Counted from the first letter of the stretch, positions 30,452-42,661 are shown. The stretch: 64,000 bases of DNA from Maylandia zebra (GCF_041146795.1 NC_135170.1:6722033-6786032), one strand, 5' to 3'. Numbers and translations are program-made. Notes: a model not told the origin generated them from the letters alone.

Positions 30452-30892
30452 TATGGGGGATCATCCAGACTGTCTTCCACTTGATATCTGGAACATATCA
30501 GTTCCATTAAGATATTATATATGGGAGAGAGACGATATCTTCTTGGAATAAACTACGTATTCTCTTATTGCTGTTACCAAGTTCCTGTGAAAAGCAGATT
30601 TTTCCTACTGCTGACTCAGCTGGATCAGGGAGAGTGACTGAGGTAGATATTAAGCTGTCAGTGTTTTTATATAACATTAAAGTCCCTGCGGGTATGGCAC
30701 CAAGCACCACTGAGAATTCCTGAATACTGATTGGAAAATTATATAGTGCAATAAAGTCATTGTAAGTAAGTAGTTGTCCCTCTTTATTAACCAGCTGAGC
30801 CACCAATAGGATCCCATTTTGGACTCAAGTTTCCAGGAAAAGTGATTTATTTTTAAATAAAATATCTCTGTTGTTCCAGATGAGGTATTTGT

Positions 30893-31212
30893 GTGGTAAA
30901 TGGCGTGTATTTGTATAGCGCTTTACTAATCCCTAAGGACCCCAAAGCGCTTTACACTACATTCAGTCATTCACCCATTCACACACTGGTGATGGCAAGC
31001 TACATTGTAGCCACAGCCACCCTGGGGCGCACTGACAGAGGCGAGGCTGCCGGACACTGGCGCCACCGGCCCTCTGACCACCATCAGTAGGCAACGGGTG
31101 AAGTGTCTTGCCCAAGGACACAACGACCGAGACTGTCCAAGCTGGGGCTCAACTCGGCAACCTTCCGATTAGAAGGCGAACTCCCAACTCTTGAGCCACA
31201 ATTGCCCCACAA
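30893..31212 (-). repeat. tRNA-derived SINE (minus strand)
   Basis: Read on the minus strand it starts GGGGCAATTGTGGCTCAAG, with a B-box-like GGTTGCCGAGTTGAGCC. It continues through CTTGGGCAAGACACTTCACC and ends in the AGCGCTATACAAATAC tail. It is the same family as 52258-52522. It interrupts the LINE frame. Confidence 0.75.
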
Positions 31213-31391
31213 TTGGTGAGAAGTTGTGTTTATAAATGAGGATCCACGCTAAGAGGACTTGCTTATGGAAGGATGAAAGCTTTACAGGGAGTTTCTCAAC
31301 ACTGTAATTACAATTTAAAATAAAATTAAAGCCACCAAAACAAGAGAAAATATGATATGGTATAAAGTTCCAGATAGAGGTCTATAAGAAA

Positions 31392-32007
31392 ATAGATCCC
31401 ACGATACGATATTATCACAATACTTAACGCACGATACGATATTATTGCGATTTTTTTTAAAAAATATTTTGCAATATTCAGATTCTGTACATAAAGTTAA
31501 ACTTTATCAATATTCATTTTATCTAATATTAAAGTCTCGCACTCAGTCTTTCTCTCATTTCAGTCAGTTTTATTGTTGACAAACTGAACGGTTTGTATTA
31601 CAGTCTAGTTCAACTTAACTGAATGCAACCATCTGGTACAATTATAGCTATTCTGAACTATGCAATTTATGAAAACTATGCAGCCCATTCAGCAACTGAA
31701 GAATTTGAAAGTAAATTAAAACAAAATATAATTTTACATTAAAAAAAAAAGTTTTAAACTTAATTAAAATAAAACATGTCTTAAATTAAAATAAGTAAAC
31801 TGTCATGTTTATTGCTGCCACACACACAACACATTTGGACAGTGAAGGAATGTCAGGATTCTTGCTCAGAAAAAGGATCAACATGCTCTGAGCACAAAAA
31901 CCTTTTTTGTAACAAAATATCAATTTCTGCTGTCCCTGTATCGATACATTATTAGCAAACAAAATATCACGATACTACACAGTATCGATTTTTTCCCCCA
32001 CCCCTAC
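31392..32007. mobile_element. Non-autonomous hAT-like MITE
   Basis: AT-rich, without coding capacity, with ATCGATAC and CGATACGATATT phrases near both ends and a right tip CCCCCACCCCTA. This resembles fish hAT MITEs that start TAGGGGTGGG. It breaks the LINE reverse-transcriptase frame after TLYINS. Confidence 0.5.
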
Positions 32008-34606
32008 TATTTATGTATAAGGTTTTGACAGCTTTACAGAAAAACTCTCCAAAGCCATATTTTTCCAAAGAGTAGAAAATAAATCGATGTTCAATTGTAT
32101 CAAAATCCTTATAAAAATCCAGGAAGAGAATGAAGCTATTGTCAGATACCAAATCAGAGTGATCAAGAAAATCCAAAACCAGTCTAATGTTATTAGAAAT
32201 GTGTCTATTTCTCATAAAGCCTGATTGTGTCTCATCGACAATTGTGTCCAAGACCTCTTTAATTCTGTTTGCAAGTATTATAGCCATAATCTTATAGTCA
32301 TTATTGAGCAGGGAGATGGGTCTCCAATTATCAATAAAAAGTAAGTCTTTGTTTGGTTTTGGAATAAGTGTTATGAGACCTTGAGTAAGAGTAGGAGGGA
32401 GGGTGTATACTTTCTGTGAAAACCTGCAGTAAAAACGGAGCCAGGAGATTAGAAAATGATTCATAAAACTCTGCAGTCAAACCATCTGTGCCGGGAGATT
32501 TGTTGGCCTTAAGTGCAGAAATGGAATTACAGACTTCCTCCACAGTCAGAGGGCTGTCACAATAACTTCTATCTTCCACAACAATAGTTTTTAGGTTTTT
32601 AATATTATTGAAAAATCGTGTTGAGATGACCTCATTATATTTTGAGTATAGTTTAGTATAGAATTTTGCACAGAAATGTGAAATTTCTCTGGGATTGTCA
32701 GAGACAATGCCATTAATATTTAGTTGATGAATAAAGTTTATTTTTGATCTATATTTTTCAAGCCTGAAAAAGTAAGCAGAATTTTGTTCGCCCTCCTCCA
32801 GCCACCTCTTCCTGGATCTTACAAAAGCACCCTCAGCCCTTGCGTCGATATAAACCGTCCAATTTATTTTGAAGTTCTAGTAAACTTAATTTATCTTCCT
32901 CTGAGATTTCTTCTGGGGACTACTGGTAATAAGAGGCAATTTTGCTTATCACTTCTTGTTCTTCAGCTTTCTTTAACTTAGTAATTTGACTCCCATATCT
33001 TCTCAAGAATTTGCATGCTTCAAATTTAAAAAGTTCCCAATTCGTACAAAAGGACTTCTCTCTGTTAGCTTTATTCCAATAATAAACGATTAATTTATTA
33101 ATCTGCATATAACCATTTTATCTTTTAGTAAATAATTATTTAACTTCCAGTAAGAGAATTTATAAGGTATATTATCCAGTGTAAACATTTGGATGTTAAT
33201 GTGAATTGCTCTATGATCAGTAAGGGGGGTGGCAAGTATATTAACGGAAAAATTATCTTTATCAATGCAGTCAGAAACAAGCCAAAAGTCAATACGTGAT
33301 TGCCTGGATCCTGTCTTATTGCTCCAAGTAAAGAGTCTATCATCTGGAAATTTTTCTCTCCAAATATCCACAACATTAAATTTTCCCATAAATTTTTTTA
33401 ATTTTGCACTGTATGCAGACTGCTGCATCCTGGAGGCCACCTGTCAACCATATTGTCTAAAGCGATGTTAAAGTCTCCACCAATTAAGACGACTGAATTT
33501 GGGTATTTGGAGAGCCAGAAATTAATTCTTTCTTCTAAGGAGTTAAGTAATTTGTCATTTTCAGTTTTATTATTGTAACCATATATATTTACTGCAATGA
33601 AAGTACTGTTATTGTGTCTGATCATTGAGCAGAGGTAGTGTCTTAAGGTGTCACAGTCAGAGTGTAACACATCCCCAGAAAAAGATTTTTTAAGCGTGGC
33701 AACTCCAGCAGAACGCTCAAAGCCATGGGACAACCAGACTTCATTACCCCATTGTGATTTCCAAAAATTTGTATCAGCAGGTGTGGAATGACTCTCTTTG
33801 GAAAAAGCAAAAATCTGTTTTAAATTGTTTGGCAAACAAAAACAAAGCTGACTGCAACTTCTACCCAGGTAACAAAATGACTCCGGGCCCTGTATACTGT
33901 GGTGCTCAGCAGAGGCGCAGCCAGACACTTGAAACACCCGGGGCTTAGCCCTAAAGGGTAGTATGCATGTGGGATTTTTTATTTTTATTTTTTTTTTGGG
34001 GGGGGGGGGGGTAGAAATGACTGAAAGATTAATTCTGAGCTTTGTTCAAAAAAGAATGACTTCATATAGGGAAAATATATATCACATGTGCAGGACACCT
34101 TAAACTAGGTTTTTAATTAAGCAGCAAGGCAGAACAAAGTCGGGCCTGTATCAAGACACGAGGACTACACCCCAATTCAACCAGACCCAGAACTGATCCA
34201 GAATTAAAACAGGACTACAACAGTTCAAAATCAGGACTACTGAGGACTTAACCAAGACAGAACCAGAATCAGAACTAGATGATAGTAGCACTAAAAATCA
34301 TCATAGACCTGCACTAAACTTATTTTTTAATTCTACCAAAGTCCACTATTTAGATTGAGAAAAGTTTATATAATTATTTAGCCTTGTTGTGCAAACAAGC
34401 CTGCATAACTTAATAAATGTAGAATTTGAAAAATAGCAAACCTAAAAAGAAACACTAGGTACGAGATACATGAGGACCTATGATACGGTGATACTTTTGG
34501 TAAACAACCATTTGACTAACATGTGTGTCTCACCTGCTCTTGTTCATCTCTGTTCTGTCCTCATTCTCCTCTCTCTCCCTCTTTGTGCTGACAATCATCA
34601 AATATA

Positions 34607-35209
34607 CAGTTGAAACCAGATATTTACAAACTCTTCAGATCAAAACACAAACACTTTTTTTTAATTGTAACATCAAATCAGACTAAATGTTTATTTTTTT
34701 AGATTGATAAATATAAAAAACATTTGTTAACTTTAAGAGTAAAGAGAGAAACTCTGTATTTCTTAATTGTAAATGGCACCAAATTGTATTCAAAATTGAG
34801 CCACACTTATGGAGCTCCACAATTCTTTTCCTGGTGTTTTGGTTGACATCTCTTGATTTTAGAGAAACAGGCTCTGTGTTTTGCCTTATATGCATCCACA
34901 GCTGTGCCACCAATTTACTCACATGGACTCTACTAACCTATCAGAAGCTTCTTCAGCCCAGAATGGAATCGTCTGGAGTTTTGTTATTAATTAACAATAA
35001 ACTTAGCGTATATGTACTCCTAAATTTGATCAAAGTGATAAAAAATAGACAGCTCTGTCTCTCTTTATTCTGACACTTAACTAATTCAAAAGATATTTCA
35101 ATATTTATTTATCCAAAACAAAACAAGTTTACTCTAAATTGATGTTGTACAGTAAAAAAATGTTATTGTAAAAAAAAATAAGGTGTATGTAAATATCTGG
35201 TTTAAACTG
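34607..35209. mobile_element. Tc1-like remnant, copy 1
   Basis: The tips CAGTTGAAACCAGATATTTA and TAAATATCTGGTTTAAACTG are inverted repeats, with TA just outside the left one. The minus strand retains a transposase fragment (NTRKRIVELHKCGSILNTI). About 600 bp, internally deleted. The second copy is at 46006-46608. Confidence 0.7.
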
Positions 35210-35245
35210 TGTATTGAAATTCCTCTTGTTTTGCATAGAAATATA

Positions 35246-35552
35246 GGGGAGACCGGGGATAGTTGTAACATTTTTGACATTTCTGTCTGTAAATTGAAGC
35301 TCTTTTAAGGTAGTGGATTCAAAATGTAATGCTATTAAATAGTGCAGCTATTTTCTCTGCAGCACAATTACCCATTGCATGGTATGGTCTCAAACACAAA
35401 GAGTGAAATGTTACAATTAACCCCATAGTCTGGGTTAGTTGTAACATATCCTGGGGTAAAATGTAACACAATGAAATAAGGGTACCAACAAAACATTAAC
35501 ATGTAATCTTTGTTTATTCAACACATGAATGCACTTACATCCATTTATGTAG

Positions 35553-35636
<84 letters not shown>

Positions 35637-36551
35637 CAGAATGCAGAAATCTAGCTTTTGAACATATTCCAACCCCCCAAAAAAGACAAATTATGGAATT
35701 TTCTGCAACTGAATATTTCATTAATTTTGGTTGGTCTTCCTTGCGTTTGGCCTCATTGGCTCAGTGGGCATTATAACCTACAACTCTTGCACCAATTTTG
35801 AACATAACAATGAAGCATCGCAATTCCAGCATCGCAATTCCATTACTTTTTATCATGGCTTACCTTGGTGTGGTTTGCAGAGTGCTTCAGAAAGATGAGG
35901 AAATCTGTTTCTTGCACCCATCCTGATTTATTTCCACTATCAATACTTCCTACTGGTCCATCTCTGACACAGTGGTCAGCATAATGTATGTGTGGGAACA
36001 CAAACAGTGGAGGAATTGTGTTGCCAATGGCATTAACCGCATATACAAAAGCGACCAGTGAACCTCTCTCTGCTGATGTTGTTGCCCCAACTTGTTTAAT
36101 ATAAGTTAAAGTAATAGTGTGGTAAGTTGTAACATCTGCATTATTGTTACAACTAACCCAGACTGTTGCTGTTACAACTGACCCAGACTCCTATAGCCAT
36201 GAACTAGCTAACATTACAGCCAACGGCTAAAACATTAGCACTAAAGACTTACACAGAATATATCCCCATAGACATACAAATAACACAATTTAAGTTTGAT
36301 GAGTTTAACTGCAAAGCAGATAATGCTATTACAAATTGAAATAAAGTAGAAAAACTTACTTTTTGGCATACAAATTACTTTTTTTCATGTTAAATTGTCT
36401 GTGTTTGACAAAATGTGCTGATTTTTCACATGTGATAGCAGAACTGAATTGGGCATGCACAGGATGAGTCACATCATTTGAAACTTAGCCCTGATTGGAG
36501 AAATTGGAAGTGTTACAACTGACCCACGTTACAACTATCCCTGGTCTCCCC
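35246..36551. mobile_element. 1.3-kb MITE with GGGGAGACC termini, inserted at TA
   Basis: The ends GGGGAGACCGGGGATAGTTG and, inverted, GGGGAGACCAGGGATAGTTG match over 24 bases with one difference. The empty site survives in the duplicated segment near 46649 (GATATACTGAAC), showing a TA duplication. Repeats of GTTACAACT/AGTTGTAAC are scattered inside. It includes a GT microsatellite. No transposase. Confidence 0.8.
35554..35635. repeat. GT dinucleotide microsatellite
   Basis: About 41 uninterrupted TG units. The apparent Cys-Val open frame across it is an artefact. Confidence 0.97.
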
Positions 36552-36851
36552 TACTGAATAACATACAAAGCATAATATATAAAATACTACCAGAGTTTTT
36601 TCTTTGAAAGAAGCCCCTTATGTCCATTCTTGTATATCAGTGCATTACTGAAACCGATTTATTTAGCCGTGGAGGGTAACAACTGAAAATATGAAATAAA
36701 CACACATGTAAGCTAAGACTCTCTAAAGAAACAGCATTGTTGTTGATCGGCTTTTCATTTCGCTATTTGTTGATTCACTTGAATAGCAAGTAACGTAATA
36801 TGGGTCAAGTGATCAGTTTGATATCAATCTTTCGTGATACACTGTCATATT

Positions 36852-37023
36852 TGTAATGTTCTTATTCCTCTATGAATAAAACATCAAGAATTGCTCCTGG
36901 TGCTAGCTTCAGCTAGCTGTTTATTGTTTTTTTTCTACAACGATCACTTCTTCTATTCTGTATATCTTATGGATTCCAGAGCGCCCCCTGTGGGTAGCTT
37001 CAACAATAGCAGCTATCATTACA
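36852..37023 (-). repeat. Probable 3' LTR of the Gypsy element
   Basis: A 172-bp block that on the minus strand runs TGTAATGATAG...AACATTACA, with TG/CA tips and short inverted ends. It is preceded by a purine-rich tract (GGAAAGGGGA) and contains AATAAA. It lies downstream of the integrase in the right orientation. No second copy was found beyond the gag start, so the 5' LTR is missing. Confidence 0.55.
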
Positions 37024-37475
37024 TCCCCTTTCCAAACAGGTTGGTGTTATAATAAGCACATTTCCAAAGAGAACTGTTACTCTGTAACATCTGAACATTC
37101 TTGTCTAACATTCAACATGTTATAAATTGTGCAACAAACTACATTCAGTAGTGTTTTTTTTATAACCAAAAGTTGGAGCACAAGTCAAACAAAATAAATC
37201 CAAATGTATGCATTACATCTTCCAGAATGAACCAAATGAGTCCCATACAGCCTTCAAGCACATTAGAACTCTTCACCTTTGACAACTTGAACAGTCAATA
37301 ATACATTATAACTCAGCAGGTCGCAAGTAAGTGTGAACAATTACTATTCTAAATGAATTATTATCTGTTATTTACTTGTGATTTATTATTATTATTTTTT
37401 AACAATTCTTTACCACAACAGTTCACACTTTTTCTATGAGCCTCTCTGTAGGTTTCTTAGGTCTGGTAGACCTTC

Positions 37476-38483
37476 TCAGTATCTCAGACATTGGGGAAGG
37501 TCACTGTGGTGCTCAACAGGGTTAGCACCTCGTTGTTCAGTTCCAGTCTCTGTGTCCTGATGTTTAACATCCTGTGTCTTTAACAGACTTCTCCGGTTTC
37601 TTCTTAACACTTGTCCATTCTCTGTCTGAACAGCAAACGATCTGGGCCCTACTTCGCTGAGAACTGTTGCTTTTTTGTCCCAGAAATCTGGACCTGCAAT
37701 CCTCACAACATTTCTTTCCTGAAGCGGTTCCAGACAACTTGCAGTTTTGTCATAGTTCCTTTTCTGTCTGTGCTTGAGTTTCATCCTTTTGTCAGTCAGC
37801 TTGTTGTCATGTGCATTGTCATTTTCCTTGGAAATGTGTGGAAGTGTGGTGCGGAGCTTGCGATGCATGAGTAGCTCAGCAGGTGATGCCCCACACTCCA
37901 GGGATGAAGCTCTGTAGCTTAGCAGAGCCAGGTAAGGGTCGGTCTTACTGTCTCTTGCTTTTTTGAACAATCTCTTTACTATTTGGACTCCTTTTTCTGC
38001 CTGTCCATTCGCTTGGGGATACAAGGGACTAGAGGTGATATGTTGAAATCCATATTGTTTTGCAAAGTCACTGAATTCTCTACAGTCATATTGTGGACCA
38101 TTGTCACTGATGACACACTGTGGAATTCCATGTCTGGCAAAAAAGCCCTTCATGTGTGTGATGACTGACTGTACTGATGTACTGGAAAGCTGTGCCACTT
38201 CTGGATAATTAGAATAGTAGTCAATCACCAAAACATAGTCCTTGCCATCCAGATGAAATAAATCCGTGCCTACCTTTTGCCATGGTGCAGTGGGTAGATC
38301 TGCTGCCAGCATTGGCTCTTTTGTTTGTTTGTAGTGATGTTTGAGACATGTTTCACATTTCTGTATCATCTCCTCAATATCCCTGTTGATGCCTGGCCAG
38401 TAAACTGCTCCTCTTGCTCTCCTTTTACATTTCTCCACTCCAAGATGTCCTTCATGGATACGCTGAAGCATGTCCTTCCGCAT
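37476..38483 (-). pseudogene. Gypsy integrase
   Basis: Encodes the zinc-binding HHCC part (RIHEGHLGVEKC, then CETCLKHH) and the catalytic core with aspartates in VGTDLFHLDG and VISDNGPQYD and glutamate in QANGQAEKGV. It ends with a basic tail. This is the Ty3/Gypsy integrase layout. The upstream join to the rest of pol is interrupted by the solo LTR at 38489-38933. Confidence 0.88.
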
Positions 38484-38488
38484 GGATT

Positions 38489-38933
38489 TGTCAGCGGTTG
38501 TGTGTGGAGGCGTGGAAGAGATGACCCAAACGCTGGACTCACGGTGCAGAAATGAAGAGGATTTATTGGAGGGCGAATGAACAAAGCAGGAACGATGGAG
38601 TGGCTGGCTGGCTGGCTGGCTGGCTGAAAGACTGGAAGAATGGCTGACTGACTGACTGAACATACAGACGGAGGGACAACATGAACATCAACATCAATGA
38701 CACGACATTGGACTGGTTGAACTGAGGGACATAAATACACAGGCTGAGTGATGAGAGATTAGAACCTGGTGAGTACACAGCTGAACATAATGAACTAATG
38801 ATAAACGGGAAGAGGACGGAACATAATGCACATGGACCAAGGCTAACACAATAAAACAGGAAGTGGAACAGGCAGAAGATAAACAGTGAACGTGAACTGA
38901 AAATACTGGGTCACCGACCCAGGAACCCTGACA
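38489..38933 (-). mobile_element. Solo LTR inside Gypsy pol
   Basis: 445 bp with TG...CA tips (TGTCAG and CTGACA) between identical 5-bp flanks GGATT (38484-38488 and 38934-38938), the signature of an LTR insertion reduced by recombination. It contains a CTGG tandem run near 38603-38625. Related copy at 16611-17017. Confidence 0.75.
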
Positions 38934-40166
38934 GGATTGAGGGATGACAATCTGGTTTTGTCTCAGCACCAGCCCATTAGCCATGCATAAATCAGCTCGC
39001 ACAGAGTAGAACCCTGGACAGACTCCTTTTGACCACCCATTCTGTATAAGGTGGGATACTTTCTGCAGCACTGGATCTTTTGTTGTCTCCTGTACAATTT
39101 GCTGCAACATGACATCTGATGCTGGGAGTGAGGCAGTTACCATGTTTACATGTGTTTCAGCCTCCTCGGCTGTAGTGCTGACTAACCTGTCACCACTTGG
39201 TGCTGGCGCTCGGGATAATGCGAGTACGATATATTTCCCAGGCGTGTAGATCAGCTCAAAATCATAGTGCTGCAACACCATCATCATGCGCTGAATTCTG
39301 GGTGACATGTCATTGAGGTTCTTTTTTCTGATCGAGATGAGAGGTTTGTGATCAGTTTCTGCTGTAAAGGTTGGTAATCCATATACATAGCTGTGAAATT
39401 TTCCACACCCAAACGCTAAGCCCAAAGTCTCTTTTTTGTCAGTGGGTGCTGGCATATCCAATATGGCTTGTACCTTTGACTGATCAGGTTCCACCCATTC
39501 ACTTGTAACCTTATCTCCCAAGAAGGTCATCTCTGAAACACCAAAGAGGCACTTGTCTCTATTCAGTTTAAGTCCATTCTTGTTAACTCTCCACAAAAGT
39601 TTCTCCAGCCTTTCATCATGTTGTTGCCTTGTATTTCCCCAGACTACAAGGTCATCTATGTAGACTCTGGTGCCTTCCAGCCCTTCAATCATGGACTCCA
39701 TTGCCCTGTGGAAGATCTCTGGTGCTGATTTAAATCCAAATGGGAGCCTCGAGAAACAGTAATGCCCAAATGGTGTGTTAAAGGTAGTGTACCGGCTGCT
39801 TTCTGGGTCTAGCCTCAGCTGCCAAAATCCATGTGATGCATCCAGTTTGCTAAAAAGCTTAGCTCCTGCCATTTCACTCATTATTTCCTCTATTTCCTCT
39901 CTCTTAGGGATCTGATAATGCTCTCTTTTAATGTTTTCATTTAGATCTTTGGGATCAAGGCAGACTCTTAAGGCACCTGTATTCTTTTTCTTGACACAAG
40001 AGTTCACCCAGTCTGTGGGCTCTTCCACTTGTTCAATGACACCCATTTGAGTCATTCTTTCAAGCTCTTTTTTCAAACTTGTCCGTAATGGAGCAGGCAC
40101 TCTCCTTGGGGCATGCACCACAGGCACGGCATCATCCTTGAGCTGGATTTTGTAGGTGTAAGGCAA
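38934..40166 (-). pseudogene. Gypsy reverse transcriptase and partial RNase H
   Basis: The reverse-transcriptase palm has LDPKDLNENI, FGFKSAPEIFHRAMES and the catalytic VYIDDLVVWG (near 39655). Then MPAPTDKKE passes directly into TLGLAFGCGKFHSYVYGL and TAETDHKPL. Comparison with the usual Gypsy pol length indicates that the thumb and first half of RNase H are deleted in frame. The reading continues past 38934 into the solo LTR only by chance. Confidence 0.85.
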
Positions 40167-40253
40167 TGTTCCATGTCCTTTGAAGACTGAAGGAAATTTA
40201 CTGATAATGTCTGAACTTCCTTCATGCCCTTGGTGTTCCAGTCTTTTGCCTTG

Positions 40254-40876
40254 TTAGGCTTCTTTCATGGCGTCAGTATTAATCTGATAGATCCTCTTTA
40301 CTAGTCCCAAGTCCTCAGATGTTTTATCTCCTAAAAGTGACTCGTGTCCATCAGGCACGATGGTGAACAAAATGTTATGCTGTTTGCCTTTTGCTGTCAC
40401 TTTAAGTCTGCATCCACCTTTTGTTTGTATTGGCTGGTTATTGTAGGCCCTCAGCGGCGTGACTTTCTCTGTAAATCTTCTAGGCTTCTCAGTCAGTGCC
40501 TTGAAATCCTTCTCGTTGATCAAGTTAGCTTTGGCCCCTGTGTCAATTTTAAATGTTACCAATGGCCATTGACTAACAGTGGAGCAGTCCATTTATCATC
40601 TGTGACTGAACTAACACTTTGGCCAGTGTTATGTCTTGAAGACTGTGCATTGACATCTTCTTCATGTGACACCATCTTAATGAAAAATGTTTCACTTAGA
40701 TCATCACTGTCATCTGTGTCGTCCTGCACAGTGTGTACTTTTTGTCCCTTGTTTTTGGAGAGACACATTTTTGCATAATGGTTTTGTCCTTTACATTTTG
40801 CACATTTTTTTCCATATGCGGGACATTGTTTTGGTCTGTGTTTCTCTCCACATCTCTTGCAAGTGAACATTTCATT
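40254..40876 (-). pseudogene. Gypsy nucleocapsid zinc knuckle and protease
   Basis: Two cysteine knuckles (CKRCGEKHRPKQC and CAKCKGQNHYAKMC, C-x2-C-x4-H-x4-C form) are followed by an acidic linker and an aspartic-protease region with the IDTGAKANLI active-site motif. The two halves (40870-40556 and 40592-40254) are in different frames and overlap by 37 bases, so this part is frameshifted. Confidence 0.75.
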
Positions 40877-40886
40877 GTCACATGTT

Positions 40887-41554
40887 TGTCACGGACCCGG
40901 CTCTGGAGGACTCGGGGGTCCGTGAGCAGTTTTGACTGTTGTTGTTGCTAGTATGATTATTATTTGGTGATGTGTGTTTTTTCTCCACAATGCTGTGTTA
41001 GTCTGTGTCCCACTCGTATGTATAGACAGGGTGTGGTTGTGCACGTGTCTATGTCTGCGGGTGTGGCTGGAGGATGGAGCACAGCCACCTGCAGGCCTGA
41101 TGGGTGTGGCCCTGCGGGAGGACGGGCCACACCTGAAGTTCCTGCCACACCTGTTGGTGATCAGGCTCGTCGGGGGAGCTACTTAGGAGAGTGTTGGAGC
41201 TCCCACCGGCGCGGGATCATTGAGTTATCGTACCAAGTTAGTGTGTCAGCATATGTCTGTGCTGTTCGTATATGCCCGCTGAGGGTTAGTGTTGACGGCT
41301 GCTTCTATGGTTTCCCTGCAGGAGGAAGAGTGGTCCAGAAAGGCAGCACGCACAGGGAGTGCGGAAACACAACAGCGGGGAGCACGAGCACAGACGTCGG
41401 AGGGAAGCATGCACACGGGGTTCGAGGGAGCAACGGGGAGTTATTGTGTTTACAGCTTTTCACTGTAAATAAAGAGCACTGTTTGCATCGCAGAGTCTGC
41501 GTTTTGGGTCCTCCTTTCCCCACATCCCCACGGTCTGCCAGCCAGACCGTGACA
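40887..41554 (+). mobile_element. Solo LTR between Gypsy gag and nucleocapsid
   Basis: 668 bp starting TGTCACGGACC and ending CCGTGACA, flanked by ATGTT on both sides (40882-40886, 41555-41559). AATAAA at about 41468 gives a plus orientation, opposite to the host element. It differs in sequence from the other solo LTR, so two LTR families are involved. Confidence 0.8.
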
Positions 41555-41559
41555 ATGTT

Positions 41560-42200
41560 TTGTTTTTGTTGTCGTTGTTTTTGAATTTACTCCATGGCTT
41601 TCTTTTAATCGACACTGCGTTCACTGCCTCATTTTCTTGTTGCGCTGCTCTTTGAACAGGCTCTCTAAAAGTCAGTACATGTTGTCGTGCTAGCTCACTG
41701 GCTTGACTTATCTTTATAGCACTTTCCAGCGTTAGTTTTGTTTCTCTCAACAGTTTCTCTCGGAGCTTCTTCTCATTAGTTCCAAACACTATTTGATCTC
41801 GTATCATAGAGTCTCTGAGATCACCAAAATTGCAGGACGGAGCTTTGATCTTGAGGTCTGTGAGAAAAGTATCAAATGACTCACCCTGATGCTGTAAGCG
41901 TGAGCGAAAGACGTATCTCTTGTATGTTTTATTTTTCTTTGACAGACAGTGCTCGTCAAATTTCTTCATGACTTCATCAAAGTTATCTTTGTCCTCGGGC
42001 TGAGCAAACACAAAAGTGTTGAAGACCTCTATTGCTTCTGTGCCAGCGATGGTGAGCAGCATGGCTATTTTCCTTTCATCTGCCCGTCGATCCACTCCAA
42101 CAGCTGCAATATACAGTTTGAACTGCTGTTTGAAAGTCCTCCAACTTGCATCCACGTTTCCAGTCAGTTTCAACGGACTTGGTGGTTTTATTGCATCCAT
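41560..42200 (-). pseudogene. Gypsy gag (N-terminal and middle part)
   Basis: Starts MDAIKPPSPLKLTGNVDASW and continues with a capsid-like helical region (WRTFKQQFKLYIAAVG, FDTFLTDLKIKAP, SMIRDQIVFGTNEKKLREKL) to a basic KRKPWSKFKNN end, where the solo LTR begins. It would form the particle shell of the element. The start is the first ATG; immediately upstream the element sequence is lost. Confidence 0.82.
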
Positions 42201-42202
42201 CT

Positions 42203-42330
42203 AGACTTGTAGTCAAGACCGCCTAATCCGAGACCAAGACAAGACCAAGACCAGAGGGTATCGAGACCAAGATAAGACCAAGACCAAGACCGAGACAAAA
42301 AAAGTCTTTAAACTGCAGCCAGATCCTGCT
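42203..42330. repeat. GACCAAGACC-rich repeat
   Basis: Repeated GAGACCAAGACAAGACCAAG phrases directly beside the truncated Gypsy 5' end. A dispersed fish repeat type; class unknown. Confidence 0.5.
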
Positions 42331-42661
42331 TCGTTTACAGGCATATTTATGTGTTTTTGCTTTCGCACAGCCCTCCTCACCGCTGTCTACTGTCTCACTC
42401 ACTTACTGAGAGGACAGACGGATGCTCCACTTGACTGTCCTGTCTCTCACCCTCTCTGTTTTTCACATAATGATATTATCCTATATCCTCGCATGTGATT
42501 GGCCACAATATGGAGTGATTGGAGCATAACTGAGCCACTTTGTGAGAGCTGAGCAGCGAAAGGAAATTAAGTGAGGGTAGAAATGACTGAAAGATTATTA
42601 TGGTCTGTTTTGAGTTTTGTTCAAAAAAGAATGACTTCCCATATATATATAAAAAAAAAAA

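Larger units (their letters stand above)
17454..33848 (-). mobile_element. L1-like LINE, 5'-truncated and interrupted by nested elements
   Basis: Minus-strand LINE flanked by the 15-bp duplication TGACTGCAACTTCTA (17439-17453 and 33849-33863). Coding pieces in order: APE-type endonuclease (33800-33090, with GVATLKKSFSGD, GGDFNIALD and FTWSNKTGSRQSRIDFWLVS), reverse transcriptase (32579-31997, with LITLIPKPNKD, NWRPISLLN and FLDFYKDFDTIEH), distal polyprotein (31385-30453) and a C-terminal cysteine region (17980-17662, NCTFCGD and HLFWYCS). The metal-binding tyrosine-x-DD motif of reverse transcriptase was not found, and several frames are broken, so it is dead. Removing the inserts at 18038-28833, 28849-30451, about 30893-31212 and about 31392-32007 rejoins the LINE. 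Confidence 0.85.
34009..36740. repeat. Left copy of internal direct duplication
   Basis: Starts GTAGAAATGACTGAAAGATT and runs through AGGACACCTTAAACTAG, GGGCCTGTATCAAGACACG, a Tc1 remnant and CAAAGCATAATATATAAAAT. The same series occurs at 42577-46860. It is interrupted here by the MITE at 35246-36551. Confidence 0.75.
37024..42203 (-). mobile_element. Ty3/Gypsy retrotransposon internal region, damaged
   Basis: Gag, nucleocapsid/protease, reverse transcriptase and integrase are in Gypsy order on the minus strand. The region is broken by a solo LTR in gag-NC (40887-41554) and another between RNase H and integrase (38489-38933). The 5' end stops at the gag start codon, abutting a GACCAAGACC-rich repeat, with no 5' LTR or primer-binding site. 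Confidence 0.85.

Noticed and set aside
35510-35776. Open frame with long Cys-Val run
   Set aside because: It is only the translation of a GT microsatellite.
40964-41584. 206-codon plus-strand open frame
   Set aside because: Lies inside a solo LTR and spans its polyadenylation signal; no protein family resemblance.
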